A stretch of DNA of 37,873 nucleotides from an uncultured Methylococcaceae bacterium (GTDB taxonomy: Bacteria; Pseudomonadota; Gammaproteobacteria; Methylococcales; Methylomonadaceae): contig CAIMEB010000145.1 in NCBI GenBank assembly GCA_903839855.1, positions 1-37,873 of the forward strand, given 5' to 3'. Numbering within the stretch: the stretch's first letter is position 1; each line of letters starts with the position of its first letter. Below, one piece after another: positions 7,935 to 18,230 of this stretch. Below the pieces are notes generated by a model. The model made no database searches, was not told the origin of the DNA, and saw only the letters and a list, made by a program, of their open reading frames with translations. The position numbers and the translations under genes are program-made.

Positions 7935-10508
7935 ATGGCTAAGTCTGAAATTGCCGATACAACGTTTAATTTGGATACAGCAATAGAACATGTTGCTCAT
8001 TGGTTACCCGCTCAGGGTCCTATCAAAGATTTTATTCATCATAACACCTTACATGCCGTTCAGAATCATACTTTTCATGAAGGCATCGCTATTGCCGCAA
8101 AAATTTTCGGGGCACGCAGTTACTTACCTCTGGCTGATTATCAAGCCTTATACCAGGAAGGCAGGATCAAACCCAAGGCAATTAGCTGGGCCATTGAACA
8201 GTCTGGATGCACCGATTTAGAACAGGAAAAACTTCGAAACTCACTATTCGAACAAGACCATACCAGCCACTACCCTCCGGTTTCGTTAGCCAATCATGGT
8301 ATTCGTAATGCCTGGCTAACCCATCTTGAATTTAACCTGAATGCTTTGGTACACCCTATCATCTTTAGGCTGTTAGGAAACTTTTTGGACCAAGGCATTA
8401 GCACCTGGAGCCTACCTAAAAGCGGAGAACATTTTTGGGACTGTATTGTTCGCTTAACCCAACACAGCTTGTTACCTCTGTATCCTTTAAATGGCCCCAT
8501 TGCCTATGAACTACTCTCTAAAAACCCAGATGAGGTGATTCAAACCTGTCTTGAGAAAATAGTCGGTGATGAACACCTTTATGAGCAATATTTACTGGAA
8601 ATGTTATTGGCTCACCCAGGCTGGTCTGGAATGGTACGTGTGATTGAACAAAATCCGAATATGCTACTGGCTCGTCGTGAGATTTCACTTAAAGAACTGA
8701 TTGCCGCGGAACTATTGATCGAACTCATGTTTTTGAATAAGAAATATGACACACCGTTTTCAAATGTTTCATCAATACCTTATAAACATAGCACGCCCTT
8801 ATTGAAACAGGGTTGGGTTAAACCCACCATTCCCTTACGCCTAAAAGTCTGGCATGAAGCCATGGAATGGTCATTGCATTCAGAACTGCTAATCGCTTTA
8901 AAAACCAAGCCTTCAAAACAAAACACAACCGCAAAAGCACAAACCGTAGTAGCTCAGGCACTCTTTTGTATCGATGATAGGGAATGTTCCTTAAGACGAC
9001 ATCTTGAAGAAATAAACCCGGCCATTGAAACGTTTGGTGCTGCCGGCTTTTTTGGTATCGACTTTTTTTATCAAGGTCTGGATGATGCCTACCCAGTTGC
9101 GCAATGTCCAAATATCATTATTCCTAAACATTTAATCAAAGAACTAAGCAGCACCCCTAAATCCAGCATAAAACCCAAAAAGAGTAATCTCACCAACATG
9201 CATTTCACTGCACACTCAATGTTTAGAGGTTGGCTTTATACGCAAACCGTAGGCATCGGTTATGCCGTAAAAATGGCCTGGGATGTTTTCAGACCTGGCT
9301 CAAAGCTACCCAACATCAGAGCATTAAGCGAAATCGAATCCCACTCACAACTTCATTTACTCAGAGAATCTGACGAACTAACCCCTGATGGTCATTTATT
9401 GGGTTTTTCATACCCCGAAATGGCAGATCGCTTAAGTGGCCTATTGCGCAATATTGGCTTGACCGAATACTTTGCTCCATTGGTGGTTGTGGTTGCTCAT
9501 GGTTCAAGCAGCGTCAACAACCCGCATTTTGCGGCTTATGATTGTGGTGCCTGTTCAGGAAAGCCCGGGGCACCTAATGCGCGTGCCTTTGCCTGGATGG
9601 CTAATAATGAGTCGGTACGCGCTATTTTGCGTGAGCGGGGCATTAATATTCCAGACGAGACCCGTTTTGTAGCTGCATTGCATAACACCAGTCGAGATGA
9701 AATCACCTATTTTGACCCACAATTACTGATAGAACACCCTGTTACTGAATGGACTGCATTTCAGGAAACCATGAGTCTGGCTCTCCAACGTAATGCCAGA
9801 GAACGCAGTCGCTGGTTCGAATTGGCACCTCAAGATCAAACCAATGAAATTGCCCATACACACGTTAAAAACCGTGCAAGCTCGATATTTGAACCCAGGC
9901 CAGAATATAACCACTCCAATAATCTATACGCCATTGTTGGCAGGCGCCAACTAACACGAGACCTGTTTATGGATCGAAGGGCGTTTCTACACTCCTACGA
10001 CCCACAAACCGATGCCCAGGGAGAAATTATGGCTAGAATACTTTCAGCGGTAATTCCTGTTTGCGGCGGTATCAATCTGGAATATTTGTTTTCTCGTATT
10101 GATAATGCCGTCTATGGTGCTGGCACTAAACTACCCCACAACGTTATCGGTTTACTCGGCGTGGCTAATGGTGTCGAAGGTGATTTACGAACTGGCTTAC
10201 CACATCAGATGATTGAAGTGCATCAACCTGCACGCTTGCTGATTGTCATTGAACAAACTTGCGATATTATCGATAAAACCATCGCCAAGCTGGCTGCTCA
10301 TCTTAAAGAGTGGTTAGATAATGAATGGGTGCGCGTTGTCTCTTGCCATCCCGATAGTCATCAACTTTTTCTTTATTCCGTCAGTGGCTGGAAACCTGTC
10401 ACCTTGCCAGATGATGAAGAAGCTCCGGTTTCTTCTAAATCTCAAGATATATTTGCCGGTAGAACGCAAACGATACCCGTACATCAATTTATTCGGAAGC
10501 AAGCATGA
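7935..10508 (+). CDS. dabA: DabA-type (DUF2309) inorganic carbon transporter subunit
   Basis: 857 aa; carbonic-anhydrase-like motifs ALFCIDDRECSLRRHLE and VVVVAHGSSSVNNPHFAAYDCGACSG; ATGA overlap with the next ORF. Confidence 0.92.
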   Translation: MAKSEIADTTFNLDTAIEHVAHWLPAQGPIKDFIHHNTLHAVQNHTFHEGIAIAAKIFGARSYLPLADYQALYQEGRIKPKAISWAIEQSGCTDLEQEKLRNSLFEQDHTSHYPPVSLANHGIRNAWLTHLEFNLNALVHPIIFRLLGNFLDQGISTWSLPKSGEHFWDCIVRLTQHSLLPLYPLNGPIAYELLSKNPDEVIQTCLEKIVGDEHLYEQYLLEMLLAHPGWSGMVRVIEQNPNMLLARREISLKELIAAELLIELMFLNKKYDTPFSNVSSIPYKHSTPLLKQGWVKPTIPLRLKVWHEAMEWSLHSELLIALKTKPSKQNTTAKAQTVVAQALFCIDDRECSLRRHLEEINPAIETFGAAGFFGIDFFYQGLDDAYPVAQCPNIIIPKHLIKELSSTPKSSIKPKKSNLTNMHFTAHSMFRGWLYTQTVGIGYAVKMAWDVFRPGSKLPNIRALSEIESHSQLHLLRESDELTPDGHLLGFSYPEMADRLSGLLRNIGLTEYFAPLVVVVAHGSSSVNNPHFAAYDCGACSGKPGAPNARAFAWMANNESVRAILRERGINIPDETRFVAALHNTSRDEITYFDPQLLIEHPVTEWTAFQETMSLALQRNARERSRWFELAPQDQTNEIAHTHVKNRASSIFEPRPEYNHSNNLYAIVGRRQLTRDLFMDRRAFLHSYDPQTDAQGEIMARILSAVIPVCGGINLEYLFSRIDNAVYGAGTKLPHNVIGLLGVANGVEGDLRTGLPHQMIEVHQPARLLIVIEQTCDIIDKTIAKLAAHLKEWLDNEWVRVVSCHPDSHQLFLYSVSGWKPVTLPDDEEAPVSSKSQDIFAGRTQTIPVHQFIRKQA

Positions 10509-12406
10509 ACGCATTAATCTTAACCTGCTTGGGTTTACCCTTACTGGGTTTTTTATTGATTTTTATCTCCAAGCCAAACGAGAAAAAAATTGCCTTCATC
10601 AGCTACTGGTGTAGTCACGCTTTGGGACTCAGTATTATTATATTATTAGGCCTCTGGGCTAGTGCCGGTTTTCCAAATCATGAATACCAATGGCTAACCC
10701 TATATGAAACACATGATTATAGTTTTCCACTGTTATTTTATTTGGATAGAATCAGTGCCGTTTACCTGTTCTGCGCCTGGGCTATTTTTTCAATCATCGT
10801 AAAATATTGCCGTTACTATCTTCACAGAGAAGCGGGCTATAAACGCTTTTTTTTAACGATCTTTAGCTTCGTGTTTGGGCTTAATCTCGTGATTCTTTCA
10901 GGCTCTATCGACATTCTGTTTGCGGGCTGGGAAATTGTAGGGATCGCCTCATTTTTACTCATTGCCTTCTACCGACATAGAATACAACCGATAAGAAATT
11001 CCTTGAGAGCCTATACCATCTACCGGTTTTGTGACATTGGCTTGTTACTGGGCAGTTTGATGAGCCACTTATTGTTCCACGAAAGTCAGCATTTTAGTCA
11101 ATTGGTTAATATATTCAACAACCCTGCGATGCCACCAGCAAGCTACGGTTCCTTATGGTTAATTTCAACTTTGATATTGATTGCCGCTTCAGGCAAATCA
11201 GCACAATTTCCCTTCTGCTTTTGGCTACCGAGAGCCATGGAAGGACCCACACCTTCAAGCGCCATTTTTTATGGTGCCTTATCGGTACATTTAGGAGTTT
11301 TCTTATTACTGAGAACTGTCCCAATCTGGTCTTATAACTATGTCACGCGCTGGAGCGTTTTTAATATTGGCTTATTGACCGTTATCTTCGCCAGTATTTC
11401 AGAAAAGACCCAATCAAACATCAAAGGCAAAATTGCTTATGGTTCCATCACCCAAGTAGGTTTTATGTTTATGGAACTCGCACTGGGACTTGAGACTCTG
11501 GTATTGATCCATTTCCTGGGTAATGCTTTTTTACGCTGCTATCAACTGCTGGTTTCGCCTTCGATTGTCGTTCATCTACTGAGAGTTGAAGGCGCAACCG
11601 ATAGTGACTTTTATATTCAAAGCAACACAAAATTTCAGTTCCTGTCACCGTCGTTAAGAGCTCTACTTCCCGATATTATAAAAAACACCCTGTACGTGTT
11701 CTCCTTGCAAGAAGGATGTTTAGAGTTATTGGTTCGTTCAGTGCTTTGGACGCCGTTAAAACGGGCTGGCTCATTCATCAATGCGATGAAACTTACCCAG
11801 AAGCTCATTTATATTTTCGGGGTTTTCGGGTTGTTAGGGCTTGTTATTTTCGGGTTAGGACTGACAACTCAATATTTCGCCTATCCCGTATCAATTTTTA
11901 TGGTGATTGTGTCTTTAAGTGCTTTCAGTCAAAAACACAGCCCTTATAGTGTCTGGAATGCCATCGGTCTTAGCTCAATACTTGCAGGCCTGTCTGTTTG
12001 GTTTTTAAACCCTGCGGCATTATTTGACGTGCTTATATTTGCTAGTGGTATTGTGCCTGCTTGGGGATTGGGTATGTTTGCGCTAAACCGCCTACTTAAA
12101 AACAGCCACTTTTCAGATTCCCCCTTTGCCTATCGGGCGCTGTCTGAAACTCAACCTAAACGGTCATTACTGTTATTTTTAAGTTTCTTAGGTTTAGTAG
12201 GCTTCCCTATTTCACCTGCTTTCCTGGGTGAAGATCTTTTACTTTCTCATGCTAGCAGCGAAGGTACCTGGTTTGCACTACCCATCACGATTGCTTTTGT
12301 TATCAATGGAATCGCTGCCGCAAAAGTCTTCCAAAGACTCTGCCTGGGAAGTCCAAACGAGCTTAATGTAAACGTGATAGAGGAAAAAACGATCTATTTA
12401 GAATAA
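10505..12406 (+). CDS. dabB: DabB-type proton-conducting membrane transporter (NuoL/MrpA-like)
   Basis: 633-aa polytopic ORF; ILFAGWEIVGIASFLLIAFYRHR and KSAQFPFCFWLPRAMEGPTPSSAIFYGAL are NuoL/Mrp-like. Confidence 0.9.
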   Translation: MNALILTCLGLPLLGFLLIFISKPNEKKIAFISYWCSHALGLSIIILLGLWASAGFPNHEYQWLTLYETHDYSFPLLFYLDRISAVYLFCAWAIFSIIVKYCRYYLHREAGYKRFFLTIFSFVFGLNLVILSGSIDILFAGWEIVGIASFLLIAFYRHRIQPIRNSLRAYTIYRFCDIGLLLGSLMSHLLFHESQHFSQLVNIFNNPAMPPASYGSLWLISTLILIAASGKSAQFPFCFWLPRAMEGPTPSSAIFYGALSVHLGVFLLLRTVPIWSYNYVTRWSVFNIGLLTVIFASISEKTQSNIKGKIAYGSITQVGFMFMELALGLETLVLIHFLGNAFLRCYQLLVSPSIVVHLLRVEGATDSDFYIQSNTKFQFLSPSLRALLPDIIKNTLYVFSLQEGCLELLVRSVLWTPLKRAGSFINAMKLTQKLIYIFGVFGLLGLVIFGLGLTTQYFAYPVSIFMVIVSLSAFSQKHSPYSVWNAIGLSSILAGLSVWFLNPAALFDVLIFASGIVPAWGLGMFALNRLLKNSHFSDSPFAYRALSETQPKRSLLLFLSFLGLVGFPISPAFLGEDLLLSHASSEGTWFALPITIAFVINGIAAAKVFQRLCLGSPNELNVNVIEEKTIYLE

Positions 12407-12543
12407 TCAGTTTCAATCAACTATCTTCAGCATCTATTTGTATGATCACTAGGTTAATAATGAATAGCTGTCTTTATTCTGATATGATCATCTCATTTTT
12501 ACGACAGTCACAGCTGTTTTGTTAACTATTAGGGGGTAATACT

Positions 12544-13029
12544 ATGAAAAATTTAGATAAATTTAAAGCGCTTGCTTATATTACATCTTTCACTTTACTA
12601 ACAGGCTGTCTGGGGCCGGGGGTTGGCACGGGTGTTCCGGGCGTTACTGGTTCCGCACCGGGCTTAACAGGCGTGGGTAATAGCCTCGTCAATAACCTAG
12701 AAAGTGCTTTGTTGCAGAATATGGTTAGCAGTGTTTTAAATGGTCAGATTGGCTCACAACTACCTGCTGCTGATCAAAGTTTTCGCTTACAACAATTCAA
12801 TAATGTATTGCAATCAGGCTCAATAACTCAACCTCAACAGTGGGTTAATCCTCAAACAGGCAGTGCAATACAGATCAACCCGATCGGACAGCAAAATTAT
12901 AATACGCAAACTCGGCAACAGTGCCAGAGCTTACAGGAAGCAGCAACTTTACCTAATGGACAGCAAATAACTGAAAATCGCATTGCCTGCCTAAACCCAC
13001 AAACAAACCAATGGGCTTTAGTACAATAG
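12544..13029 (+). CDS. Putative lipoprotein with a surface-antigen-like C-terminus
   Basis: Lipobox FTLLTGC; Gly-rich N-terminus; C-terminal CQSLQEAATLPNGQQITENRIACLNPQTNQWALV resembles 17-kDa-antigen-type tails; good upstream AGGGGG SD. Confidence 0.7.
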   Translation: MKNLDKFKALAYITSFTLLTGCLGPGVGTGVPGVTGSAPGLTGVGNSLVNNLESALLQNMVSSVLNGQIGSQLPAADQSFRLQQFNNVLQSGSITQPQQWVNPQTGSAIQINPIGQQNYNTQTRQQCQSLQEAATLPNGQQITENRIACLNPQTNQWALVQ

Positions 13030-13250
13030 TTTTTTCGACCTGTATCAATACGGTGATGAGTATGAGTCCACTTAATCTACTGATAGGATTTGGATTTTGA
13101 AGTTTCTGAAAGAATATCAGAGAACACTTGAGAATATTTGAGGAAAATCATTAAATAAACTGATTTTCAGTTTAGAAGATAAATCAGGCAACAACAAGTA
13201 CTAAAAACTAATCTTACTTTTTTGTGGACTTGTTGTTGCACTGTGGCGCA

Positions 13251-13556
13251 TTAATCCGTTATTTCGTACTCTTGACTAGCAGAATCGACTCTATCTCGCA
13301 ACTCCTTTCCTGGTTTGAAATGGGGCACGTACTTTTCAGCCAATGCAACAGATTCACCTGTTTTTGGATTCCGCCCCATACGTTGAGGACGTTTATGTAA
13401 CGAGAAACTGCCAAACCCTCTAACCTCAATTCTTTCACCAGTAGATAACGCATGATTCATTGCTTCAATAATGCATTTTACAGCTAACTCCACATCTTTA
13501 AGTGCAAGATGGGGTTGTCTCTTAGCAAGCGCTTCGATTAATTCTGATTTTGTCAC
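13251..13556 (-). CDS. ihfB: Integration host factor subunit beta
   Basis: [70 protein letters not shown]. Confidence 0.97.
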   Translation of the reverse strand: MTKSELIEALAKRQPHLALKDVELAVKCIIEAMNHALSTGERIEVRGFGSFSLHKRPQRMGRNPKTGESVALAEKYVPHFKPGKELRDRVDSASQEYEITD

Positions 13557-13583
13557 ATTCTATCCTGTGAAAAAGAAAAATCT

Positions 13584-13608
13584 GAGGGTATGCAAACGTC
13601 ATACCCTC
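13584..13608 (-). terminator. Rho-independent terminator downstream of rpsA
   Basis: Minus strand GAGGGTATG-acgtttg-CATACCCTC followed by AGATTTTTCTTTTT. Confidence 0.75.
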
Positions 13609-13620
13609 TTTGTACAGTCC

Positions 13621-15282
13621 TTATTTTTCCAATTGTTTAAATAAGACAGCCATTGTGGGTGTACCGACTGATTGCTGAGAATGATCTTTAATTGAATGAG
13701 TTTCTTCTTCCAGGTCTTTGGCTTTTATTGACAATGAAATAGACTTGCTTTTCTTATCAACACCAATGAATTTAGCTTCCAGTTGATCACCCTCTTTTAA
13801 CAAAGTGCGTGCATCTTCAACGCGATCACGTTGAATTTCAGAAGCACGTAGGTAACCTTCAACGTTGTCAGCTAAAGTTACTATTGCACCCTTTGCATCC
13901 ACTTCTTTGATAGTGCCTTTAACGAAACTTCCTTTTTCATGCGTCGCTAAGAAGTTTTGGAAAGGATCTTGTTCAAGTTGTTTAATACCTAAAGAGATAC
14001 GTTCACGCTCAGAATCAACAGCCAGGATAACTGTTTCTAACTCGTCACCTTTTTTGAATTCACGAACGGATGCTTCGCCCTCATCTGCCCAAGAAATATC
14101 AGACATATGCACCAAACCATCAATACCGCCATCAAGACCAATGAAGATACCGAAATCAGTGATTGATTTGATTTTACCTGAGATCTTGTCGCCTTTGTTA
14201 TGAGTTGCTGCAAATTCATCCCATGGATTAGTTTTACATTGTTTCATACCTAAAGAAATACGACGACGTTCTTCGTCAATCTCAAGAACCATGACTTCAA
14301 CTTCGTCACCTAATTGAACCAATTTAGAGGGGTTAACATTTTTATTAGTCCAATCCATTTCAGAAACGTGAACTAAACCTTCAACACCTTCTTCAATTTC
14401 AACGAAACAACCGTAGTCAGTCAGGTTGTTTACTTTACCGAATACACGTGTACCGGCTGGGTACCGACGGGCAATGTTTTGCCATGGATCTTCACCCATT
14501 TGCTTCATGCCTAAAGACACACGGTTTTTGTCTTTGTCGTATTTCAGGACTTTAACTTTAATTTCTTGACCAATTTCTACACACTCAGACGGATGACGAA
14601 CGCGACGCCATGCCATGTCTGTAATATGTAACAGACCGTCAATACCACCTAGATCGATAAATGCGCCGTAATCGGTTAAGTTTTTAACTACACCCGTAAC
14701 GATTGCACCTTCTTCCAGTGTTTTGAGTAATTCTTCTCTTTCTGCACTGTATTCTTTCTCAACCACTGCACGACGTGACAGAACCACGTTGTTACGTTTT
14801 TGATCAATTTTGATAACTTTGAATTCAAGATCACGATTCTCAAGGAATGTAGTGTCTCTGATCGGACGAACGTCAACCAATGAACCCGGTAAGAAGGCAC
14901 GTAAAGCGCCAACAGAAACAGTGAAACCACCACGGACTTTTCCAGTGATACGACCAATAATAGTCGCTTCTTTTTCAAAGGCTGTTTCAAGTTCGAACCA
15001 AGCTTTGTTTTTCTTCGCTTTGTCTCTTGAAAGAAGGGTTGCACCCAAGCCATCTTCAAATAAATCCAGGGCAACTTCAACTTCATCGCCAATTGATACT
15101 TCTAATTCGCCATCGTTGTTTAAAAACTGCCATTTCGGAATGACGCCTTCTGACTTTGAATGTGTACTTACGATAACCATATCATTTTCGATATCGATAA
15201 CTGTACCAATCAACATGGCACCAGGACTCATTTTGGTCTTGGTTAAACTTTCTTCAAGTAACTCAGCAAAGCTTTCGCTCAT
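13621..15282 (-). CDS. rpsA: 30S ribosomal protein S1 (start taken at [12 protein letters not shown])
   Basis: Multiple S1 domains; the ORF-track N-terminal extension (to 15372) crosses a terminator, so the start is reassigned to 15282. Confidence 0.97.
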   Translation of the reverse strand: MSESFAELLEESLTKTKMSPGAMLIGTVIDIENDMVIVSTHSKSEGVIPKWQFLNNDGELEVSIGDEVEVALDLFEDGLGATLLSRDKAKKNKAWFELETAFEKEATIIGRITGKVRGGFTVSVGALRAFLPGSLVDVRPIRDTTFLENRDLEFKVIKIDQKRNNVVLSRRAVVEKEYSAEREELLKTLEEGAIVTGVVKNLTDYGAFIDLGGIDGLLHITDMAWRRVRHPSECVEIGQEIKVKVLKYDKDKNRVSLGMKQMGEDPWQNIARRYPAGTRVFGKVNNLTDYGCFVEIEEGVEGLVHVSEMDWTNKNVNPSKLVQLGDEVEVMVLEIDEERRRISLGMKQCKTNPWDEFAATHNKGDKISGKIKSITDFGIFIGLDGGIDGLVHMSDISWADEGEASVREFKKGDELETVILAVDSERERISLGIKQLEQDPFQNFLATHEKGSFVKGTIKEVDAKGAIVTLADNVEGYLRASEIQRDRVEDARTLLKEGDQLEAKFIGVDKKSKSISLSIKAKDLEEETHSIKDHSQQSVGTPTMAVLFKQLEK

Positions 15283-15337
15283 TTTATTATTTCCCAAGTT
15301 TGTCGAAACTCGAACAAACCTTTTCTTTATCAAAGTT

Positions 15338-15364
15338 AAAAAAAACCACATCCAAATAATGTGG
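15338..15364 (-). terminator. Intrinsic terminator between cmk and rpsA
   Basis: Minus strand CCACAT-tatttgg-ATGTGG followed by TTTTTTTT. Confidence 0.75.
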
Positions 15365-15378
15365 CCAGACAAAAACCC

Positions 15379-16035
15379 TTAACGGATTAAATTTAATACC
15401 TCTTCAACCACGGCATCGATAGTCATGTCGGAAGAGTCAATATAAAGCGCATCACTCGCCATGGCTAATGGAGCGGTTGTACGATCCATATCGCGGCGAT
15501 CACGTGCTTCAATCTCATTTATTATCTTTACTAGATTAGCATCAATTTCTTTTTCTATCAACTGTTTATACCGTCTTTGTGCTCTTTTTTCTGCACTTGC
15601 GGTTAAAAACACTTTATTTTCGGCCTCTGGAAATACCACTGTACCCATATCTCTACCGTCAGCGACTAATCCGGGTAACTGTTTAAAGTCTTGCTGCTTC
15701 TTTAATAAGACCTGCCTGACCTTAGGTAATGCCGCAATTTGAGAGGCAATTCCACCCGTCTGCTCAAGACCCAATTGATGAGTGATATCTTTACCATCAA
15801 GCTTAACGACTAATTCATCGCCACACTCAAACTCTAACACCAACCCCTCTGCTACTTTAACAATCTCATCAACTGCATTTAAGTCAACCGATGCCTTTTG
15901 TACTGCAATAGCTAAAGAACGATAAATAGAACCACTATCCAGATAATGCCAACCTAGTTTCTTGGCTATCAAGCGACTAACAGTGCCTTTACCGGCACCA
16001 CTAGGCCCATCAATGGTCAAAACAGGGATTGGCAT
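15379..16035 (-). CDS. cmk: Cytidylate kinase (start taken at MPIPVLTIDGPSGAGKG)
   Basis: P-loop IDGPSGAGKGTVSRLIAKKLGWHYLDSGSIYR; VADGRDMGTVVFPEA; TAATG overlap with the aroA stop. Confidence 0.97.
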   Translation of the reverse strand: MPIPVLTIDGPSGAGKGTVSRLIAKKLGWHYLDSGSIYRSLAIAVQKASVDLNAVDEIVKVAEGLVLEFECGDELVVKLDGKDITHQLGLEQTGGIASQIAALPKVRQVLLKKQQDFKQLPGLVADGRDMGTVVFPEAENKVFLTASAEKRAQRRYKQLIEKEIDANLVKIINEIEARDRRDMDRTTAPLAMASDALYIDSSDMTIDAVVEEVLNLIR

Positions 16036-18230
16036 TATGCTTCCTCGCAAACTAAATCCAAACCCAAGCGCTTAACCAAATCTTTAAACTCTGGAAATGA
16101 AGTATTGACGTTAGCGCAATCAAGCACCGTAATAGGCGCATTAGCACGTAAGCCCGCAATAGAAAAAGACATCGCAATACGATGATCGCCGTGTGATGTT
16201 ACAACTCCACCGCTTATGGCGCCACCTTGAATAACCATACCGTCAGTAGTCGGCTGTGCATCAACACCTAATATTTGTAATCCATCCGCCATGACTTGAA
16301 TACGGTCAGACTCTTTAACTCGCAATTCTTCTGCACCACTTAAACGGGTTTGACCTTCTGCACAGGCAGCCGCAACAAATAACACGGGAAATTCATCAAT
16401 CGCTAAAGGAACTAGCTCTTCAGGAATATCAATACCTTTAAGAGGACTATAGACAACATGAAGATCGGCAACAGGCTCACCACCAACAACTCGTTCATTA
16501 AACACTTCAATTTTGGCACCCATCAATCTTAAAATGTCTATGACACCTGTACGAGTAGGATTAATTCCAACATGCCTCAATGTAAGATCAGAACCCGGAG
16601 CAATTGAAGCCCCTACCAGAAAAAACGCGGCAGATGAAATATCGCTAGGCACATCAATATCAGAAGCGGTCAAGTCTCCATTTGCATTGATGGTAACCTT
16701 ACTGCCTTCTTTGGTCACCGGATAAGAAAACCCAGCTAACATGCGCTCGGTATGATCACGGGTTGGCGCAGGCTCAGTCACACTGGTTTCTCCTTCTGCG
16801 TACATTCCAGCAAGTAACAAACAGGATTTAACTTGCGCACTCGCGATTGGCATCACATAGTCAATCCCTTTTAACTGGCCTGATTTACCAGCAATGTAGA
16901 GAGGAGCCGTCCCTTGTTCTGTGGTTTTAATATCTGCACCCATTGCTGCCAAAGGGCCTGTAACACGCTTCATCGGTCGTCCAGACAACGACTTGTCACC
17001 CGTTAGTACGGAGTCAAAAGGCTGTCCCGCCAACAATCCACTCAACAAACGCATTGATGTACCTGAGTTACCCAGATACAACTCATTTTTAGGTGCTTTT
17101 AAGCCATGCTTACCAACGCCATGTATCGTTAAGCTACCATTGACAGGCCCTTCAATCTCAACACCCATATCCCGAAATGCCTGCAAGGTCGCCAAGGCAT
17201 CTTCCGCCTCAAGAAAACCTTTAACATGAGTCACGCCATTCGCTAATGAACCCAGCATAATAGAACGGTGTGACATGGATTTATCGCCCGGAACACGTGC
17301 TTCACCCTGTAACAGGCCGCCTGGCTGAACTTGAAATGTGATTGATTTTGACATATTTCCTTCAAACTGAGTTAGAAAGCGTTGCCTCGCTGTGTTGGCA
17401 TACGCAAAGATGGTTAAAAGTTGCTGGCTCTCATCATTTTCCAGCAAATGCTGTAGTGTATCCAGTTGCTCTCTTGTTTGTTGCAACAAGGGAATTATTT
17501 CGCTTTTATTGGCCGAACAAATGTCCCGCCACATAGCTGGATCGCTGGATGCAATCCGCGTGAAATCTCTGAAGCCACCAGCCGCATATTTAAAAATTTC
17601 ACTTTGTTCATCTTTATGCCCCAACATATTAACTAATGCAAAAGCTAAAATATGCGGCAAATGACTGGTAGCGGCTAATATTGAATCATGGTGCTTAACA
17701 TCCATGACCGAAACCACCGAACCACACTGTTCCCAAAAACATTGGACTTTATTTAAGGCTTCTTTGGCTGTAGTTTCGAGCGGTGTAATAATCAACCGTC
17801 TATTTAGAAATAAATCATATAAAGATGCTTCCACACCGCTTTGTTCTGCGCCTGCGATTGGATGAGCCGGTACAAAATTATCAGGTACTTCGCCAAACAC
17901 CTTTTGAGCAGCGTTTACAACACTGACTTTAGTACTACCGACATCTGTATAAATAGTACGCGCTGACCAATAGGGTTTAAGCACGGCAAAAATGCTTTCT
18001 AAGGTTGCCACTGGCGTTGCAATAACAACACAATCAGCCCCAGATACAGCAGACGCCATCTCAAAATAAAAATCATCAATAACGCCTAGCTGTTTTGCTG
18101 TTTCCAAGCTTTGTTTATCTTCCTGACGACCATACCCGACTATCTGCTTGCATAATCCATAATGCCTTGCAGCACGCGCTACTGAACCACCAATTAGGCC
18201 GACACCGATGATACAAAGCCGATCAAACAT
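16035..18230 (-). CDS. Bifunctional prephenate dehydrogenase / 3-phosphoshikimate 1-carboxyvinyltransferase (TyrA-AroA fusion)
   Basis: N-terminal IIGVGLIGGSVARAARHYGL (TyrA); from about 17354 MSKSITFQVQPGGLLQGEARVPGDKSMSHRSIMLG (AroA) in one continuous 731-aa frame. Confidence 0.96.
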   Translation of the reverse strand: MFDRLCIIGVGLIGGSVARAARHYGLCKQIVGYGRQEDKQSLETAKQLGVIDDFYFEMASAVSGADCVVIATPVATLESIFAVLKPYWSARTIYTDVGSTKVSVVNAAQKVFGEVPDNFVPAHPIAGAEQSGVEASLYDLFLNRRLIITPLETTAKEALNKVQCFWEQCGSVVSVMDVKHHDSILAATSHLPHILAFALVNMLGHKDEQSEIFKYAAGGFRDFTRIASSDPAMWRDICSANKSEIIPLLQQTREQLDTLQHLLENDESQQLLTIFAYANTARQRFLTQFEGNMSKSITFQVQPGGLLQGEARVPGDKSMSHRSIMLGSLANGVTHVKGFLEAEDALATLQAFRDMGVEIEGPVNGSLTIHGVGKHGLKAPKNELYLGNSGTSMRLLSGLLAGQPFDSVLTGDKSLSGRPMKRVTGPLAAMGADIKTTEQGTAPLYIAGKSGQLKGIDYVMPIASAQVKSCLLLAGMYAEGETSVTEPAPTRDHTERMLAGFSYPVTKEGSKVTINANGDLTASDIDVPSDISSAAFFLVGASIAPGSDLTLRHVGINPTRTGVIDILRLMGAKIEVFNERVVGGEPVADLHVVYSPLKGIDIPEELVPLAIDEFPVLFVAAACAEGQTRLSGAEELRVKESDRIQVMADGLQILGVDAQPTTDGMVIQGGAISGGVVTSHGDHRIAMSFSIAGLRANAPITVLDCANVNTSFPEFKDLVKRLGLDLVCEEA

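Noticed and set aside
13188-13239. 12-bp inverted repeat (GCAACAACAAGT/ACTTGTTGTTGC) as a terminator for ihfB
   Set aside because: 28-nt loop and no U-tract; real repeat but function not supportable.
15283-15372. N-terminal extension of the rpsA ORF ([30 protein letters not shown])
   Set aside because: Crosses an intrinsic terminator with a T8 run and a leader hairpin; [12 protein letters not shown] is the normal S1 start.
14810-15382. 190-aa plus-strand ORF
   Set aside because: Antisense to rpsA, low-complexity shadow frame.
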